From Azospirillum thiophilum (GTDB taxonomy: Bacteria; Pseudomonadota; Alphaproteobacteria; Azospirillales; Azospirillaceae), in NCBI RefSeq assembly GCF_001305595.1, contig NZ_CP012401.1:248001-312000 (forward strand): a DNA stretch of 64,000 nt. The letters are read 5' to 3'. The notes below the pieces were generated by a model. The model had not been told where the DNA came from and ran no database searches. It saw only the letters and a program-made list of their open reading frames with translations. Both the position numbers and the translations under genes were made by a program. Each line of letters opens with the position of its first letter. The first letter of the stretch is position 1. Positions 18,079 to 26,885 of this stretch are shown in pieces.

Positions 18079-19365
18079 TCAGGCGGCCGTCCGGATGCCG
18101 GCGGCGCCCAGCACCGGCGACAGCGCCCCCAGCGCCCGGTCGATGATCCGCCGGTTGTCCGCCGTCACCCGCGCCGCGCCCGCGACGATGCGTTCGCGCG
18201 CCCGGTCGTCGGTCAGCAGCCGGCGGGTTTCGCGGGTCAGGGCGTCGCCGTCCGCCACCGGCAGGGCGCCGCCGGCTGCCTCCAGCTTGTGGGTGATCTC
18301 GCCGAAATTGAACATGTGCGGGCCATAGAGCACCGCACAGCCGAGCTGGGCCGGCTCCACCGGGTTCTGCCCGCCATGGGGAATGAAGGAACCGCCCATG
18401 CACACCACCGGCGCGGCGCGGTAGAACAGGCCCAGCTCGCCCATCGTGTCGGCGACATAGACGGCATGGTCCGGCCGCGGCAGCAGCAGCTCCCCCGTCC
18501 GTTGCAGCACCGAAAGCCCGCGCGCCCGCATCAGCTCGGCGACGGCTTCGCCCCGGTGGGCATGGCGGGGAACGATGACGGTCAGCAGGCCGGGCAATGC
18601 CGGCGCCAGCGAGGCATGCACCGCCGCGGCGATCTCGTCCTCCCCCGGGTGGGAACTGGCGAGCAGCCAGACCAGCCGGCCGTCCAGCGCGGCGCGCAGC
18701 GGCTCCATCGCCCCATCCGCAGCGGGCGGCGGCTCGGCGGAGAATTTCAGGTTGCCGACACTGGCGACGCCGGCCGCCCCCAGCCGGCGCAGCCGCTCCG
18801 CATCGCCCTCCGTCTGGGCAAGCGTGACCTGGAAGGTGGACAACAGCCCGCCGATCAGGCCCGGCGCGTTGCGCCAGCGCCCGAAGCTGCGCTCTGACAT
18901 GCGGGCATTGACCAGGGCGGCCGGCACGGCGCGGGCGCGGATGCCGGCCAGCAGGTTCGGCCAGATCTCCGATTCCGTCCACAGCACGGCGTCGGGCCGC
19001 CAATGGTCGAGGAAGCGGTCCACCGCATCGGGCAGGTCGACCGGGACATATTGGTGGATGGCGCGCTCCGGCAGCCGCCGCCCCATCAGCTCGGCCGAGG
19101 TGACGGTGCCGGTGGTCATCAGCACGCTGAGCTCGGGCGCCGCGTCCAGCAGCCGGCCGACCAGCACCAGGACCGAGTTCGCCTCGCCCACGCTGGCGGC
19201 ATGGATCCAAACCAGCGGGCCGGCCGGCCGCGGGTGCGAGGGCATGCCGAACCGCTCGGCCTGGCGCGCGGGGTCTTCCTTGCCGGCAGCGCGGCGGCGG
19301 TCGAGATAGAGGCGCACCGCCGGTCCGGCGACGGTCGTCAGGCCACGGTAGAGGGATTGCAGCAT
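18079..19365 (-). CDS. waaA: WaaA 3-deoxy-D-manno-octulosonic acid transferase
   Basis: Transfers Kdo from CMP-Kdo to lipid IVA, the first inner-core step of lipopolysaccharide. The 428-aa GT30 enzyme shows the N-terminal membrane-proximal part, WIHAASVGEAN with the catalytic glutamate, TESEIWPNLL, and the C-terminal GGSFIPHGGQNPVEPA nucleotide-sugar signature. The ATG at 19365 begins MLQSLYRGLTTVAG; 56 upstream codons in the frame are not family-like. First gene of the waaA-lpxK-lpxL-like unit. Confidence 0.95.
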   Translation of the reverse strand: MLQSLYRGLTTVAGPAVRLYLDRRRAAGKEDPARQAERFGMPSHPRPAGPLVWIHAASVGEANSVLVLVGRLLDAAPELSVLMTTGTVTSAELMGRRLPERAIHQYVPVDLPDAVDRFLDHWRPDAVLWTESEIWPNLLAGIRARAVPAALVNARMSERSFGRWRNAPGLIGGLLSTFQVTLAQTEGDAERLRRLGAAGVASVGNLKFSAEPPPAADGAMEPLRAALDGRLVWLLASSHPGEDEIAAAVHASLAPALPGLLTVIVPRHAHRGEAVAELMRARGLSVLQRTGELLLPRPDHAVYVADTMGELGLFYRAAPVVCMGGSFIPHGGQNPVEPAQLGCAVLYGPHMFNFGEITHKLEAAGGALPVADGDALTRETRRLLTDDRARERIVAGAARVTADNRRIIDRALGALSPVLGAAGIRTAA

Positions 19366-19466
19366 CGAGGCCCGGAACTGGAGACGTACGACAACGGGCG
19401 CGTTGCCGGTCCCCCTGATACGGAACACCGGCCGCGCGCCCGGCGGCACCTTAGCACGGGGCAGCC

Positions 19467-19892
19467 TTACGGTGAGAATGTTTCGATCCCGAGCGTAAGT
19501 CCGGCATCCGCCAGACGGCGGTCGAGCGTACACAGGCAGGCTCCGGCTTCCGCCGCGACGGCGAGATGCAAAGCATCGCCGGCCCGCAATCCAAGCATAT
19601 GCTGGTCGGCGAAGCGGGCCGCCGTCCGAAAATGAGCCGCTTCGACCGGAAGGCTGGTGAAGGTCTCAGCGCAAAGACGGGTGAACAGCGCCAACGCCGC
19701 CGCGCGATGGTCGACGGCAATCTGCCCGGTGCGCAGCTTGATCGCCAGGGCCGACGAGACCTCCGTCACCACCCATGGGCTGATCAGGAGATCGCCTGGA
19801 TCCTGCCGATGAAGCCATGACTGCACACGCGCGGTGGCGGCTTCGTTGGTCAGTGCCGCGACCACCAGCGATGTGTCGAGGTAGCTGCTCAA
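19467..19892 (-). CDS. VapC-type PIN-domain toxin
   Basis: PIN-domain ribonuclease, most likely the toxin of a type II toxin-antitoxin module. In 141 aa the four acidic metal ligands are present: D6 in [11 protein letters not shown]44 in VVTEVSSA, D106 in RAGDALHLA and D124 in CTLDRRLA. The only start that fits is a TTG at 19892, which overlaps the stop of the antitoxin gene (TTGA), so translation is coupled. The module is inserted between waaA and an exporter gene. Confidence 0.9.
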   Translation of the reverse strand: MSSYLDTSLVVAALTNEAATARVQSWLHRQDPGDLLISPWVVTEVSSALAIKLRTGQIAVDHRAAALALFTRLCAETFTSLPVEAAHFRTAARFADQHMLGLRAGDALHLAVAAEAGACLCTLDRRLADAGLTLGIETFSP

Positions 19893-20131
19893 TAGCGCTC
19901 GCCGTCACGCATGCCGCGGACGAAATCGCCGGCACTTTCCGACTGCATCGGCATGGCGTCGGTAACCGCCTGAAGCTCGGCCAGGGAAATCGGCCGACGG
20001 CGCGGCTGCACCGCCGTCAACTGGGCGACGGGCTTTCCCCGCTTGGTGATGCAGACCGTTTCACCCGCTTCCGCCTGCGCGATCAGATCGCCGAGATGGG
20101 CCTTGGCATCGGCGAGAGGGACCATGTTCAT
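19889..20131 (-). CDS. Phd/YefM-type antitoxin
   Basis: 80-aa antitoxin of the Phd/YefM family, expected to bind its own promoter and neutralise the PIN toxin encoded next. The N terminus ([20 protein letters not shown] followed by [15 protein letters not shown]) is the family DNA-binding part; the C-terminal 25 residues would contact the toxin. The start is ATG 20131 or ATG 20125; an upstream frame with 10 more residues is less likely. The AT-rich stretch just upstream (ACATTTGACAAGAAATC-like on this strand) probably holds the autoregulated promoter. Confidence 0.9.
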   Translation of the reverse strand: MNMVPLADAKAHLGDLIAQAEAGETVCITKRGKPVAQLTAVQPRRRPISLAELQAVTDAMPMQSESAGDFVRGMRDGERY

Positions 20132-20197
20132 ATCGGCGCATCCTGACAGATTTCTTGTCAAATATAGTCCTGACCGTCAGGCCGGACAAATCCCGCC

Positions 20198-20830
20198 TCA
20201 CCGCTCCGCCAGCGCCAGCTTGACACCCAGCGCGGCGAAGGCGGCGGCGAAGCTGCGGCGCATCCAGGCCATCACCCGCGGGCGCGACACCACCCGGTCG
20301 CGCACCGCAGCGGCGAACAGGCCGTAGACGGCGAACACCGCGAAAGTCAGCGCCATGAACACGCCGCCGAGTTCCAGCATGCGGGCGAGCGGCTGCGGAT
20401 CGGCATCGCTGACGAACTGCGGCAGGAAGGCCAGGAAGAAGATCGACAGCTTCGGGTTCAGCACATTGACCAGCACCGCCCGCAGGATCGTCCGCCCGGC
20501 CGACAGCGGCGGCGCCCCCTCGGCACCCGGCCCGGCATCCGCCGCGACGCTCAGCGCCCCCTGCTCCTTCAGCGTCGCCCAGGCCATGTAGAGCAGATAG
20601 AGCACGCCCAGGATCTTCAGCCCCTGGAAGGCCACCGCGCTGGTGTGCAGCAGCGCCGCCAGCCCGAGCATCGCCGCCGCCATGTGCGGCACGATCCCCA
20701 GCGTGCAGCCGAACGCCGTGACCGTGCTGGCCCGCGCGCCCCGCGACAGCCCGGCGGCCAGCGTCAGCAACACGCCCGTCCCGGGCGACGCGACGACGAT
20801 GAGGGAGGTGATGAGGAATTCGGGGGTCAT
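20198..20830 (-). CDS. LysE/RhtB-family exporter
   Basis: Second LysE-superfamily exporter of the window, 210 aa with about six membrane helices. It starts MTPEFLITSLIVVASPGTGV, where the usual APGP is ASPGTG, and carries the VLNPKLSIFFLAFLPQF segment of the family in the middle. The ATG at 20830 is chosen over an ATG 15 codons upstream. Substrate unknown. Divergent from the DUF1275 gene at 21047. Confidence 0.87.
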   Translation of the reverse strand: MTPEFLITSLIVVASPGTGVLLTLAAGLSRGARASTVTAFGCTLGIVPHMAAAMLGLAALLHTSAVAFQGLKILGVLYLLYMAWATLKEQGALSVAADAGPGAEGAPPLSAGRTILRAVLVNVLNPKLSIFFLAFLPQFVSDADPQPLARMLELGGVFMALTFAVFAVYGLFAAAVRDRVVSRPRVMAWMRRSFAAAFAALGVKLALAER

Positions 20831-21046
20831 GGGCGGAGACCTCGGGCGGGGTGTGGCGTGCGGACAGGACAGCATGAAGCGGGACCGACGCCAAGGGAAG
20901 GGACAGCCGCCAAAGAAAGGGACAGCCCCCCGCAGGTGCGCCGATCCGCCTCACCGCAGCACCCCAGCCCCTCCCCCGCCGCAGTGTTCCGCGTCGCGCC
21001 CATCGGCTATCCTGCGGCGCGAACCCTTTGCCTTGCGCGGTGCAGC

Positions 21047-21865
21047 ATGCCGGTGTCCTACCTTCGCGCGCTTTCGGAGAGCAAGCGGACGAGACGGGCC
21101 AACATCCATCTCGGCGTCTCGCTCGCCTTCGTCGCCGGGGCGATCAATGCCGGCGGCTTCCTCGCCGTGCTGCAATACACCTCGCACATGTCCGGCATCG
21201 TCTCGTCGGTGGCCGACAATCTGGTGCTGGGCAACCTGACGGCGCTGGCCGCCGGGGTGGCGTCGGTGGCCGCCTTCGTCTCGGGCGCCGCCTATTCGAC
21301 GATCCTCATCAACTGGGGGCGCCACCACCGGATGCACAGCGCCTATGCCTACCCGCTGTTCTGGGAGGCCCTGCTGCTGCTGGCCTTCGGGCTGCTGGGC
21401 AACAGCCTGGAGGACCACCGGGCGCTGTTCACGCCGCTGACCGTCCTGCTGCTGTGCTTCATCATGGGGTTGCAGAACGCCATCATCACCAAGATCTCGA
21501 ACGCCGAGATCCGCACCACCCACATGACCGGGATCGTCACCGACATCGGGATCGAACTGGGCAAGCTGGTCTACATCAATCTCGGCCGGGAATCGGCGCG
21601 CTACCGGCCGGTGCGCACCGATTGGCGGCGGCTCGGCCTGCTGCTGTCGCTGCTGGCGGCCTTCTGCCTGGGCGGCACCGCCGGGGCGGTCGGCTTCCAC
21701 AATGCCGGCTACGTCACCACGCTGCCGCTGGCCGCCTTCCTGGTCCTGCTCGCAATCGTCCCACTGATGGACGACGCCCGGACGCGGACGCGGCTGTTCC
21801 TCCGCTACCGGATCCATGGCCGCGTCCATGGCCGCACCCAGACCGGGCAGCCGCCCCTCAGTTGA
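21047..21865 (+). CDS. YoaK/DUF1275-family membrane protein
   Basis: Inner-membrane protein of 272 aa and about six to seven hydrophobic segments. The N-terminal LAFVAGAINAGGFLAV and YTSHMSGIVSSVADN, and later GLQNAIITKISNAEIRTTHMTG, are hallmark blocks of the DUF1275 (YoaK) family, whose function is not established. The 3' end overlaps the converging glycosyltransferase gene by 8 bp. The long upstream extension of the frame is a shadow of the exporter gene. Confidence 0.85.
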   Translation: MPVSYLRALSESKRTRRANIHLGVSLAFVAGAINAGGFLAVLQYTSHMSGIVSSVADNLVLGNLTALAAGVASVAAFVSGAAYSTILINWGRHHRMHSAYAYPLFWEALLLLAFGLLGNSLEDHRALFTPLTVLLLCFIMGLQNAIITKISNAEIRTTHMTGIVTDIGIELGKLVYINLGRESARYRPVRTDWRRLGLLLSLLAAFCLGGTAGAVGFHNAGYVTTLPLAAFLVLLAIVPLMDDARTRTRLFLRYRIHGRVHGRTQTGQPPLS

Positions 21866-22856
21866 AGGGGCGCAGGTTGGACAGGAACTGCTCGGCCGAG
21901 CGGCGCCAGGAATAGCCCAGCGCATAGTCGCGGCATTTCTCCGCCGGGATCGCCAGCGCCCCTTCGACCGCGCGCTTCAGATCCTCGTCCAGGCAGCCGG
22001 CGCCGGAGCCGTCGACGACATCCAGCGGTCCAGGCACCGGATAAGCGGCGACCGGAACGCCGGACGCCAGCGCCTCCAGCAGGACCAGCCCGAAGGTGTC
22101 GGTGCGCGACGGGAAGACGAAGACGTCGGCGGCAGCGTAATATTGCGCCAGCTCCTCGCCATGCTTGGCGCCGACCCAATGGACGCCGGGATATTTGCGC
22201 TGCAATTCCTCCCGCGCCGGGCCGTCGCCGACCACCACCTTGCTGCCGGGCAGGTCGAGGCGCAGGAAATCCTCCAGGTTCTTTTCCACCGCGACGCGGC
22301 CGACATACATCGACACCGGGCGCGGCAGGTCAAGAAAGCCCTTGTCGCGGGGATGGAACAGATCGGTGTCGACGCCGCGGGTCCAGCGCCGGATGTTGGC
22401 GAACCCGCGCGAGGTCAGTGCATCCTCGATGGTCTGGGTCGCCACCATCACCGCCGAGGACGGCTTGTGGAAACGGCGGACCACCGCATAGGACAGCGCC
22501 AGCGGGATCGGCGCGCGGTCGCGGACATATTCGGGAAAGCGGGTGTGATAGGCGGTGGTGAAGGGCTTGCCATGCTTCAGACAATAGGCGCGGGCGGCGA
22601 AGCCGAGCGGCCCTTCGGTGGCGATGTGGATGCAGTCCGGCCGCATCGCCTCGATCATCGCCCACAGCCGGCGCCTGGCGCCCAGCGCCAGACGGATTTC
22701 CGGATATGTCGGCATGGGCAGGGTGCGGAAACGGTCGGGGCCGATCACCTCGACCCTCTGGCCCATCGCCTCCAACTCGCGCCGGACGGTGCCGATGGTG
22801 CGCACGACGCCGTTCACCTGCGGGTGCCAGGCGTCGCTGACGATCAGGATGTTCAC
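21858..22856 (-). CDS. GT4-family glycosyltransferase
   Basis: Retaining glycosyltransferase with the GT-B fold, 332 aa. N-terminal SDAWHPQVNGVVRT is typical of GT4 enzymes acting on membrane lipids; the donor-site region has SRTDTFGLVLLEALASG with the E-X7-E pattern. Acceptor and donor are not determined; relatives add glucuronic acid or mannose to diacylglycerol. The start is a GTG at 22856 that overlaps the stop of the phosphoesterase gene (GTGA). Together these suggest a two-gene unit in envelope lipid metabolism. Confidence 0.88.
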   Translation of the reverse strand: MNILIVSDAWHPQVNGVVRTIGTVRRELEAMGQRVEVIGPDRFRTLPMPTYPEIRLALGARRRLWAMIEAMRPDCIHIATEGPLGFAARAYCLKHGKPFTTAYHTRFPEYVRDRAPIPLALSYAVVRRFHKPSSAVMVATQTIEDALTSRGFANIRRWTRGVDTDLFHPRDKGFLDLPRPVSMYVGRVAVEKNLEDFLRLDLPGSKVVVGDGPAREELQRKYPGVHWVGAKHGEELAQYYAAADVFVFPSRTDTFGLVLLEALASGVPVAAYPVPGPLDVVDGSGAGCLDEDLKRAVEGALAIPAEKCRDYALGYSWRRSAEQFLSNLRPFN

Positions 22857-23698
22857 GCCGCTTCCCGTTCCTTCGCCCCGATCTTCGCTGGGCTCTTCGC
22901 AGGGCTGGGCCCATGGACGGGCGTGCGCTGGGCCATGACCTCCGCCCAGTGGATGATCTCCAGCAAGCCGCTGTCGTGCTCGACCAAGGCGGTGCAGGAC
23001 TCGACCCAATCGCCGTCGTTGCAATAGAGGATTCCTTCGATGTCCCGCATCTCGGCGGTGTGGATGTGGCCGCAGACGACGCCGTCGACCTTGCGGCGGC
23101 GGGCTTCCTCGCCCAGCGCCTCTTCGTACTTGCCGATGAATTCGACCGCGGTCTTGGCCTTGTGCTTCAGGTAGGCCGACAGCGACCAGTAGCGGAACCC
23201 AAGCTTGCGCCGCGCCCAGTTGAACAGGGTGTTGACCTGCAGCAGCGCGACATAGGCATGGTCGCCCAGCAGGGCCAGCCACTTGGCATAGCGCACCACG
23301 GCGTCGAAGCGGTCGCCGTGGGTGATCAGCAGCCGGCGACCATCGGCGGTGGTGTGGATCCACTCATCCACCACATGCACCCCGCCGAATTGCAGCCCGA
23401 CATAGTCGCGCGCCGCCTCGTCATGGTTGCCGGGGATGTAATAGACCTCCACCCCCTTGCGGGCGCGGCGCATGATCTTCTGCACCACGTCGTTGTGGGC
23501 CTGCGGCCAGTACCAGGTCTTCTTCAGCCGCCAGCCGTCGACGATGTCGCCGACCAGGAACAGGTGATCCGATTCGGTGTGCTTGAGGAAATCGAGCAGC
23601 AGTTCCGCCTGACAGCCGCGCGTTCCCAGATGAACGTCGGATATCCAGATACTGCGGTAGCGCTTGACCGCTGGGACGGCGTCCATCTTCCGCTCCAT
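22853..23698 (-). CDS. LpxH-like metallophosphoesterase
   Basis: Calcineurin-fold phosphoesterase related to UDP-2,3-diacylglucosamine hydrolases. The 281-aa protein has all metal-binding blocks: WISDVHLGTRG, LFLVGDIVDGW, YYIPGNHDEA, ITHGDRFD and CGHIHTAEM. It is probably cytoplasmic or membrane-bound and hydrolyses a lipid-linked pyrophosphate or phosphate; whether it is the LpxH of this organism cannot be settled. The ATG at 23698 is used, with 23686 as alternative. Coupled to the downstream glycosyltransferase by a 4-bp overlap. Confidence 0.88.
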   Translation of the reverse strand: MERKMDAVPAVKRYRSIWISDVHLGTRGCQAELLLDFLKHTESDHLFLVGDIVDGWRLKKTWYWPQAHNDVVQKIMRRARKGVEVYYIPGNHDEAARDYVGLQFGGVHVVDEWIHTTADGRRLLITHGDRFDAVVRYAKWLALLGDHAYVALLQVNTLFNWARRKLGFRYWSLSAYLKHKAKTAVEFIGKYEEALGEEARRRKVDGVVCGHIHTAEMRDIEGILYCNDGDWVESCTALVEHDSGLLEIIHWAEVMAQRTPVHGPSPAKSPAKIGAKEREAA

Positions 23699-23906
23699 CG
23701 TCGCCGTGACCGAAGGCCACCAAGACAAACGCGGTATAAATGAAAGAGAGGCATCTTGACAATGTTTTGGAACGCCCGCACCTATTCGCCACACCATTTC
23801 GGGAAATGGTCATATCTTCGCAGTTTTACTGCAATGGAATCGCCGCATACCCTTCATGGTTCTGCAACACAAGGCGCGCCCCGCGCCGGACAGGGAGAGC
23901 GAATCG

Positions 23907-24902
23907 GTGCGCGACACGGTGTTGATCGGGGATGCGGCGGCCGGCGGGGCCGGACTTGACGCCATGACGGATGGACCCACGGCCAGGCCGGCCGACGGAG
24001 CGGTGCGGCGGCTGCTGGTCATCCACAACCCTACGGCCGGCGGGCGGCGGGCGCGGCGGCTGCGCGCGGTGGTCGGCCGGCTGGAGGCACGCGGCCTGAC
24101 CGTCGACGTCAAGCCGACCGGCCGGCGCGGCGATGCCGAGGAGTTCGCCCGCGCGGTCGATCCCGGCAGCGTCGATGCCGTGGTCGCGGCCGGCGGCGAC
24201 GGCACCATCAACGAGGTCATCAACGGGCTTGCGTCGCACGCTGCGTCCGGGAGGGCGCCGGCGCTGGGCATCGTGCCGATGGGCACCGCCAATGTGCTGG
24301 CCGCCGAGCTCGGCCTGCCGCTGGATGCGGAGCGCATCGCCGCGGCGATCGCCGGCGGGCGGCGGACGGCGATCTGGCCGGCGCTGGCGAACGGCCGGGT
24401 CTTCTCGATGATGGCCGGGGTCGGGCTGGACGCGCGGGTGGTGGAGCGGGTCGACCCGCGGGTGAAGCGGCTGATCGGCAAGGGCGCCTATGTGGCGGAA
24501 ACGCTGGTGCAGCTGGCGATCCGGCCCGACCACCGCTACCGCGTCACCCTGGACGACGGCGAACCGCAGGAGGTGGCGTCGGTGATCGTCGCCAAGGGGC
24601 ATTTCTACGGCGGCCGCTTCATCTGCGCGCCCGATGCCCGGCTGACCGCGCCGGAGCTGCATGTCTGCCTGTTCCCGCGCGGCGGCCGGCTGAACGCGCT
24701 GCGCTATGTCTGGGGCGTCACCGCCGGACGGCTGGCGCATTTCCCGGACTACCGGGTGGTGACGGCCAGGCGGGTGCGGATCGAGGGGCCGGCCGGGGAC
24801 GGGGTGTTCGCCGACGCGGTGCAGGGCGACGGCGACGTGCTGGCCCGGTTGCCGGTGGAGATCGCGCTGGCGGGCTGGACCCTGCCGGTGCTGGCGGGGT
24901 GA
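23907..24902 (+). CDS. Diacylglycerol-kinase-like lipid kinase
   Basis: Soluble lipid kinase of the DAGK/YegS family, 331 aa. The nucleotide-binding signature VAAGGDGTINEVINGLA and the N-terminal LLVIHNPTAGGRRA are clear, followed by LGIVPMGTANVLAAELGLP. It phosphorylates a lipid alcohol, exact substrate unknown. GTG at 23907 has GGGAG 9 bp before it and is preferred; an ATG at 23856 without such a site and an ATG at 23964 are alternatives. It diverges from the phosphoesterase-glycosyltransferase pair, consistent with a common role in membrane lipids. Confidence 0.88.
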   Translation: MRDTVLIGDAAAGGAGLDAMTDGPTARPADGAVRRLLVIHNPTAGGRRARRLRAVVGRLEARGLTVDVKPTGRRGDAEEFARAVDPGSVDAVVAAGGDGTINEVINGLASHAASGRAPALGIVPMGTANVLAAELGLPLDAERIAAAIAGGRRTAIWPALANGRVFSMMAGVGLDARVVERVDPRVKRLIGKGAYVAETLVQLAIRPDHRYRVTLDDGEPQEVASVIVAKGHFYGGRFICAPDARLTAPELHVCLFPRGGRLNALRYVWGVTAGRLAHFPDYRVVTARRVRIEGPAGDGVFADAVQGDGDVLARLPVEIALAGWTLPVLAG

Positions 24903-24918
24903 GGTTTCGGCAGCGCTT

Positions 24919-25020
24919 GCCCCCTCCCCGAACCCCCCCACCTGCGGTGGGAGAGGGAGTAAGTGCAGGAGCGGCGGAGTTCCCTCTCCCGCGATAGCGG
25001 GGGAGGGCTAGGGAGGGGGC
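24919..25020. repeat. Inverted-repeat intergenic element, copy 2
   Basis: A 102-bp relative of the element at 3715-3833: it begins GCCCCCTCCCCGAACC, ends GGGAGGGCTAGGGAGGGGGC, and has internal hairpins CCCACCTGCGGTGGG and TCTCCCGCGATAGCGGGGGA. The centre differs between copies while the ends are kept, as expected for a mobile palindromic element. It lies between the converging lipid-kinase and glycosylase genes and overlaps the last codons of the latter. Confidence 0.8.
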
Positions 25021-25655
25021 AATGCCCTCGACGGCTTCACGACTCTCGCCGCCCGCGCCTGCTCCTGCAACGCCACATAATGGTGCCAGACCAGCCTTGC
25101 GGCAAAGCTGCGGTAGGGCCGCCAGGGCTCGGCGACCTCGATCAGCTGCCTGGGCGTCGGCTTGTCCGCCCAGCCCTTCAGGCGCTGGACGCCGAGCTGG
25201 ATCGCCAGATCGCCGATCGGCCAGATGTCCGGCCGGTCGAGCGTGCTCATCAGGTAGACCTCGGCGCTCCAGCGGCCGATGCCCTTCAGCGCGACGAGCC
25301 GGGAGATCGCCTCCTCGTCGGGCAGGATGTGGATGACGTCGAAGTCGAGCCGGCCGCTCGCCACCGCGTCCGCCAGTCCGCGGGCATAGCCGATCTTCTG
25401 GCGGGAAAAGCCGCAGGCACGCAGGCTCTCGTCGTCGAGCGCCAGGATCGCCTCGGGGGTGACGGCACCGCCCATGCGCTGCTGCAGCTTGGCCCACAGC
25501 GCCAGCGCGACCCTGGTGGAAAGCTGCTGCTCCATCACCATGCGCAGCAGGCCGACGAAACCGGACGGCCGCGAGAAATCGCGGATCGCCGGGCCGCCGA
25601 CGCGCAGGCATTCGGAAAAGATGGGATCGAGCGCGGTCAGATGCTCGACGCTCAT
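25008..25655 (-). CDS. AlkA-like DNA-3-methyladenine glycosylase
   Basis: Base-excision repair enzyme that removes alkylated purines, 215 aa. It has the helix-hairpin-helix LKGIGRWSA (residues 123-131) followed by the catalytic aspartate D149 in WPIGDLAIQLG, the HhH-GPD pattern without an iron-sulfur cluster. Its last residues (ALPPP) and the TAG stop are read from the inverted-repeat element, so the C terminus has been remodelled by that insertion. ATG at 25655, 40 bp from purS. Confidence 0.92.
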   Translation of the reverse strand: MSVEHLTALDPIFSECLRVGGPAIRDFSRPSGFVGLLRMVMEQQLSTRVALALWAKLQQRMGGAVTPEAILALDDESLRACGFSRQKIGYARGLADAVASGRLDFDVIHILPDEEAISRLVALKGIGRWSAEVYLMSTLDRPDIWPIGDLAIQLGVQRLKGWADKPTPRQLIEVAEPWRPYRSFAARLVWHHYVALQEQARAARVVKPSRALPPP

Positions 25656-25695
25656 CGACCGCGCTCCACATCCCGCATGACTGTGACCGGGTGGA

Positions 25696-25938
25696 TCAGG
25701 CCACCAGCTCGATGGCGTAGTCCTCGATCACGGTGTTGGCGAGCAGCTTGGTGCACATCGCCTCGACCTCGCTGCGGGCGGCGGCCTCGTCGGTGCTCTT
25801 GAGCTGCAGCTCGATCACCTTGCCGGCGCGGACGTCCTCGACGCCGTCGAAGCCCAGCGTGTGCAGCGCGTGCGCGATGGCCTTGCCCTGGGGGTCGAGA
25901 ACGCCGCGCTTGAGGGTGACGTGAACCTTGGCCTTCAT
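25696..25938 (-). CDS. purS: PurS subunit of FGAM synthetase
   Basis: Small subunit of the three-part phosphoribosylformylglycinamidine synthetase (PurS-PurL-PurQ) in purine synthesis. The 80-aa length and the blocks VHVTLKRGVLDPQGKAI and GFDGVEDVRAGKVIEL are typical. The ATG at 25938 has a weak purine-rich site. It follows purC by 38 bp on the same strand; purQ and purL would normally come next but are not here, where an AlkA gene follows. Confidence 0.96.
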   Translation of the reverse strand: MKAKVHVTLKRGVLDPQGKAIAHALHTLGFDGVEDVRAGKVIELQLKSTDEAAARSEVEAMCTKLLANTVIEDYAIELVA

Positions 25939-25976
25939 CGGATGTCCGCTCGCTTTGATGGGTTGGTGAGGGGTGG

Positions 25977-26741
25977 TTACTGGAGGGTCTTGGGGCCCTT
26001 GACGTCGCTCGGCCCGCCTTCCGGCAGGATGCCGAGGCGCCGCGCGACCTCCTGGTAGGCTTCCTCGACACGGCCGAGATCCTGGCGGAACCGGTCCTTG
26101 TCCAGCTTCTCGTTGGTCTTGACGTCCCACAGCCGGCAATTGTCCGGGCTGATCTCGTCAGCCAGGACGATCCGCATCTCCTCGTTCTCCCACAGCCGGC
26201 CGAACTCCAGCTTGAAGTCCACCAGCCGCAGGCCGATGCCGAGGAAGAGGCCGGACAGATAGTCGTTCACGCGCAAGGACAGCGCGACCATGTCGTCGAG
26301 ATCCTGCGGAGCCGCCCAGCCGAAGGCGGTGATGTGCTCCTCCGAGACCATCGGGTCGTTCAGCTCGTCCGACTTGTAGTAATACTCGATGATCGAGCGC
26401 GGCAGCGGCGTGCCTTCCGGAATGCCGAAGCGTTGCGACAGCGACCCGGCGGCGACGTTGCGCACCACCACCTCGATCGGGATGATCTCCACCTCGCGCA
26501 CCAGCTGCTCGCGCATGTTCAGGCGGCGCATGAAGTGCGTCGGCACGCCGATCTCGGACAGACGGCTCATCAGATACTCGGAGATGCGGTTGTTCAGCAC
26601 CCCCTTGCCGGTGATGACGCCCTTCTTCTGGTTGTTGAAGGCGGTCGCGTCGTCCTTGAAGTACTGCACCAGGGTGCCCGGTTCCGGCCCTTCGAAGAGT
26701 ACCTTCGCCTTGCCTTCGTAGATGCGCCGGCGTCGTGTCAT
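25977..26741 (-). CDS. purC: PurC SAICAR synthetase
   Basis: Phosphoribosylaminoimidazole-succinocarboxamide synthase, joining CAIR and aspartate with ATP in purine synthesis. The 254-aa protein starts [20 protein letters not shown], and has [27 protein letters not shown] and [13 protein letters not shown] as in bacterial PurC. ATG at 26741; an ATG five codons upstream is possible. Upstream of purS as is common in alphaproteobacteria. Confidence 0.97.
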   Translation of the reverse strand: MTRRRRIYEGKAKVLFEGPEPGTLVQYFKDDATAFNNQKKGVITGKGVLNNRISEYLMSRLSEIGVPTHFMRRLNMREQLVREVEIIPIEVVVRNVAAGSLSQRFGIPEGTPLPRSIIEYYYKSDELNDPMVSEEHITAFGWAAPQDLDDMVALSLRVNDYLSGLFLGIGLRLVDFKLEFGRLWENEEMRIVLADEISPDNCRLWDVKTNEKLDKDRFRQDLGRVEEAYQEVARRLGILPEGGPSDVKGPKTLQ

Positions 26742-26885
26742 CGCGTCTTCGTCCAAATACGTAAGGACTGGTCAAGCGAGCTTGCCGGCCCAGGAAAGTG
26801 CCTGAGTGATATAGCAAGCCGGGTGCACGAACACAACGACGGGGGTTGAGATGGGGGTTGCCGGACCCGGACAGCCCGGCATGCC

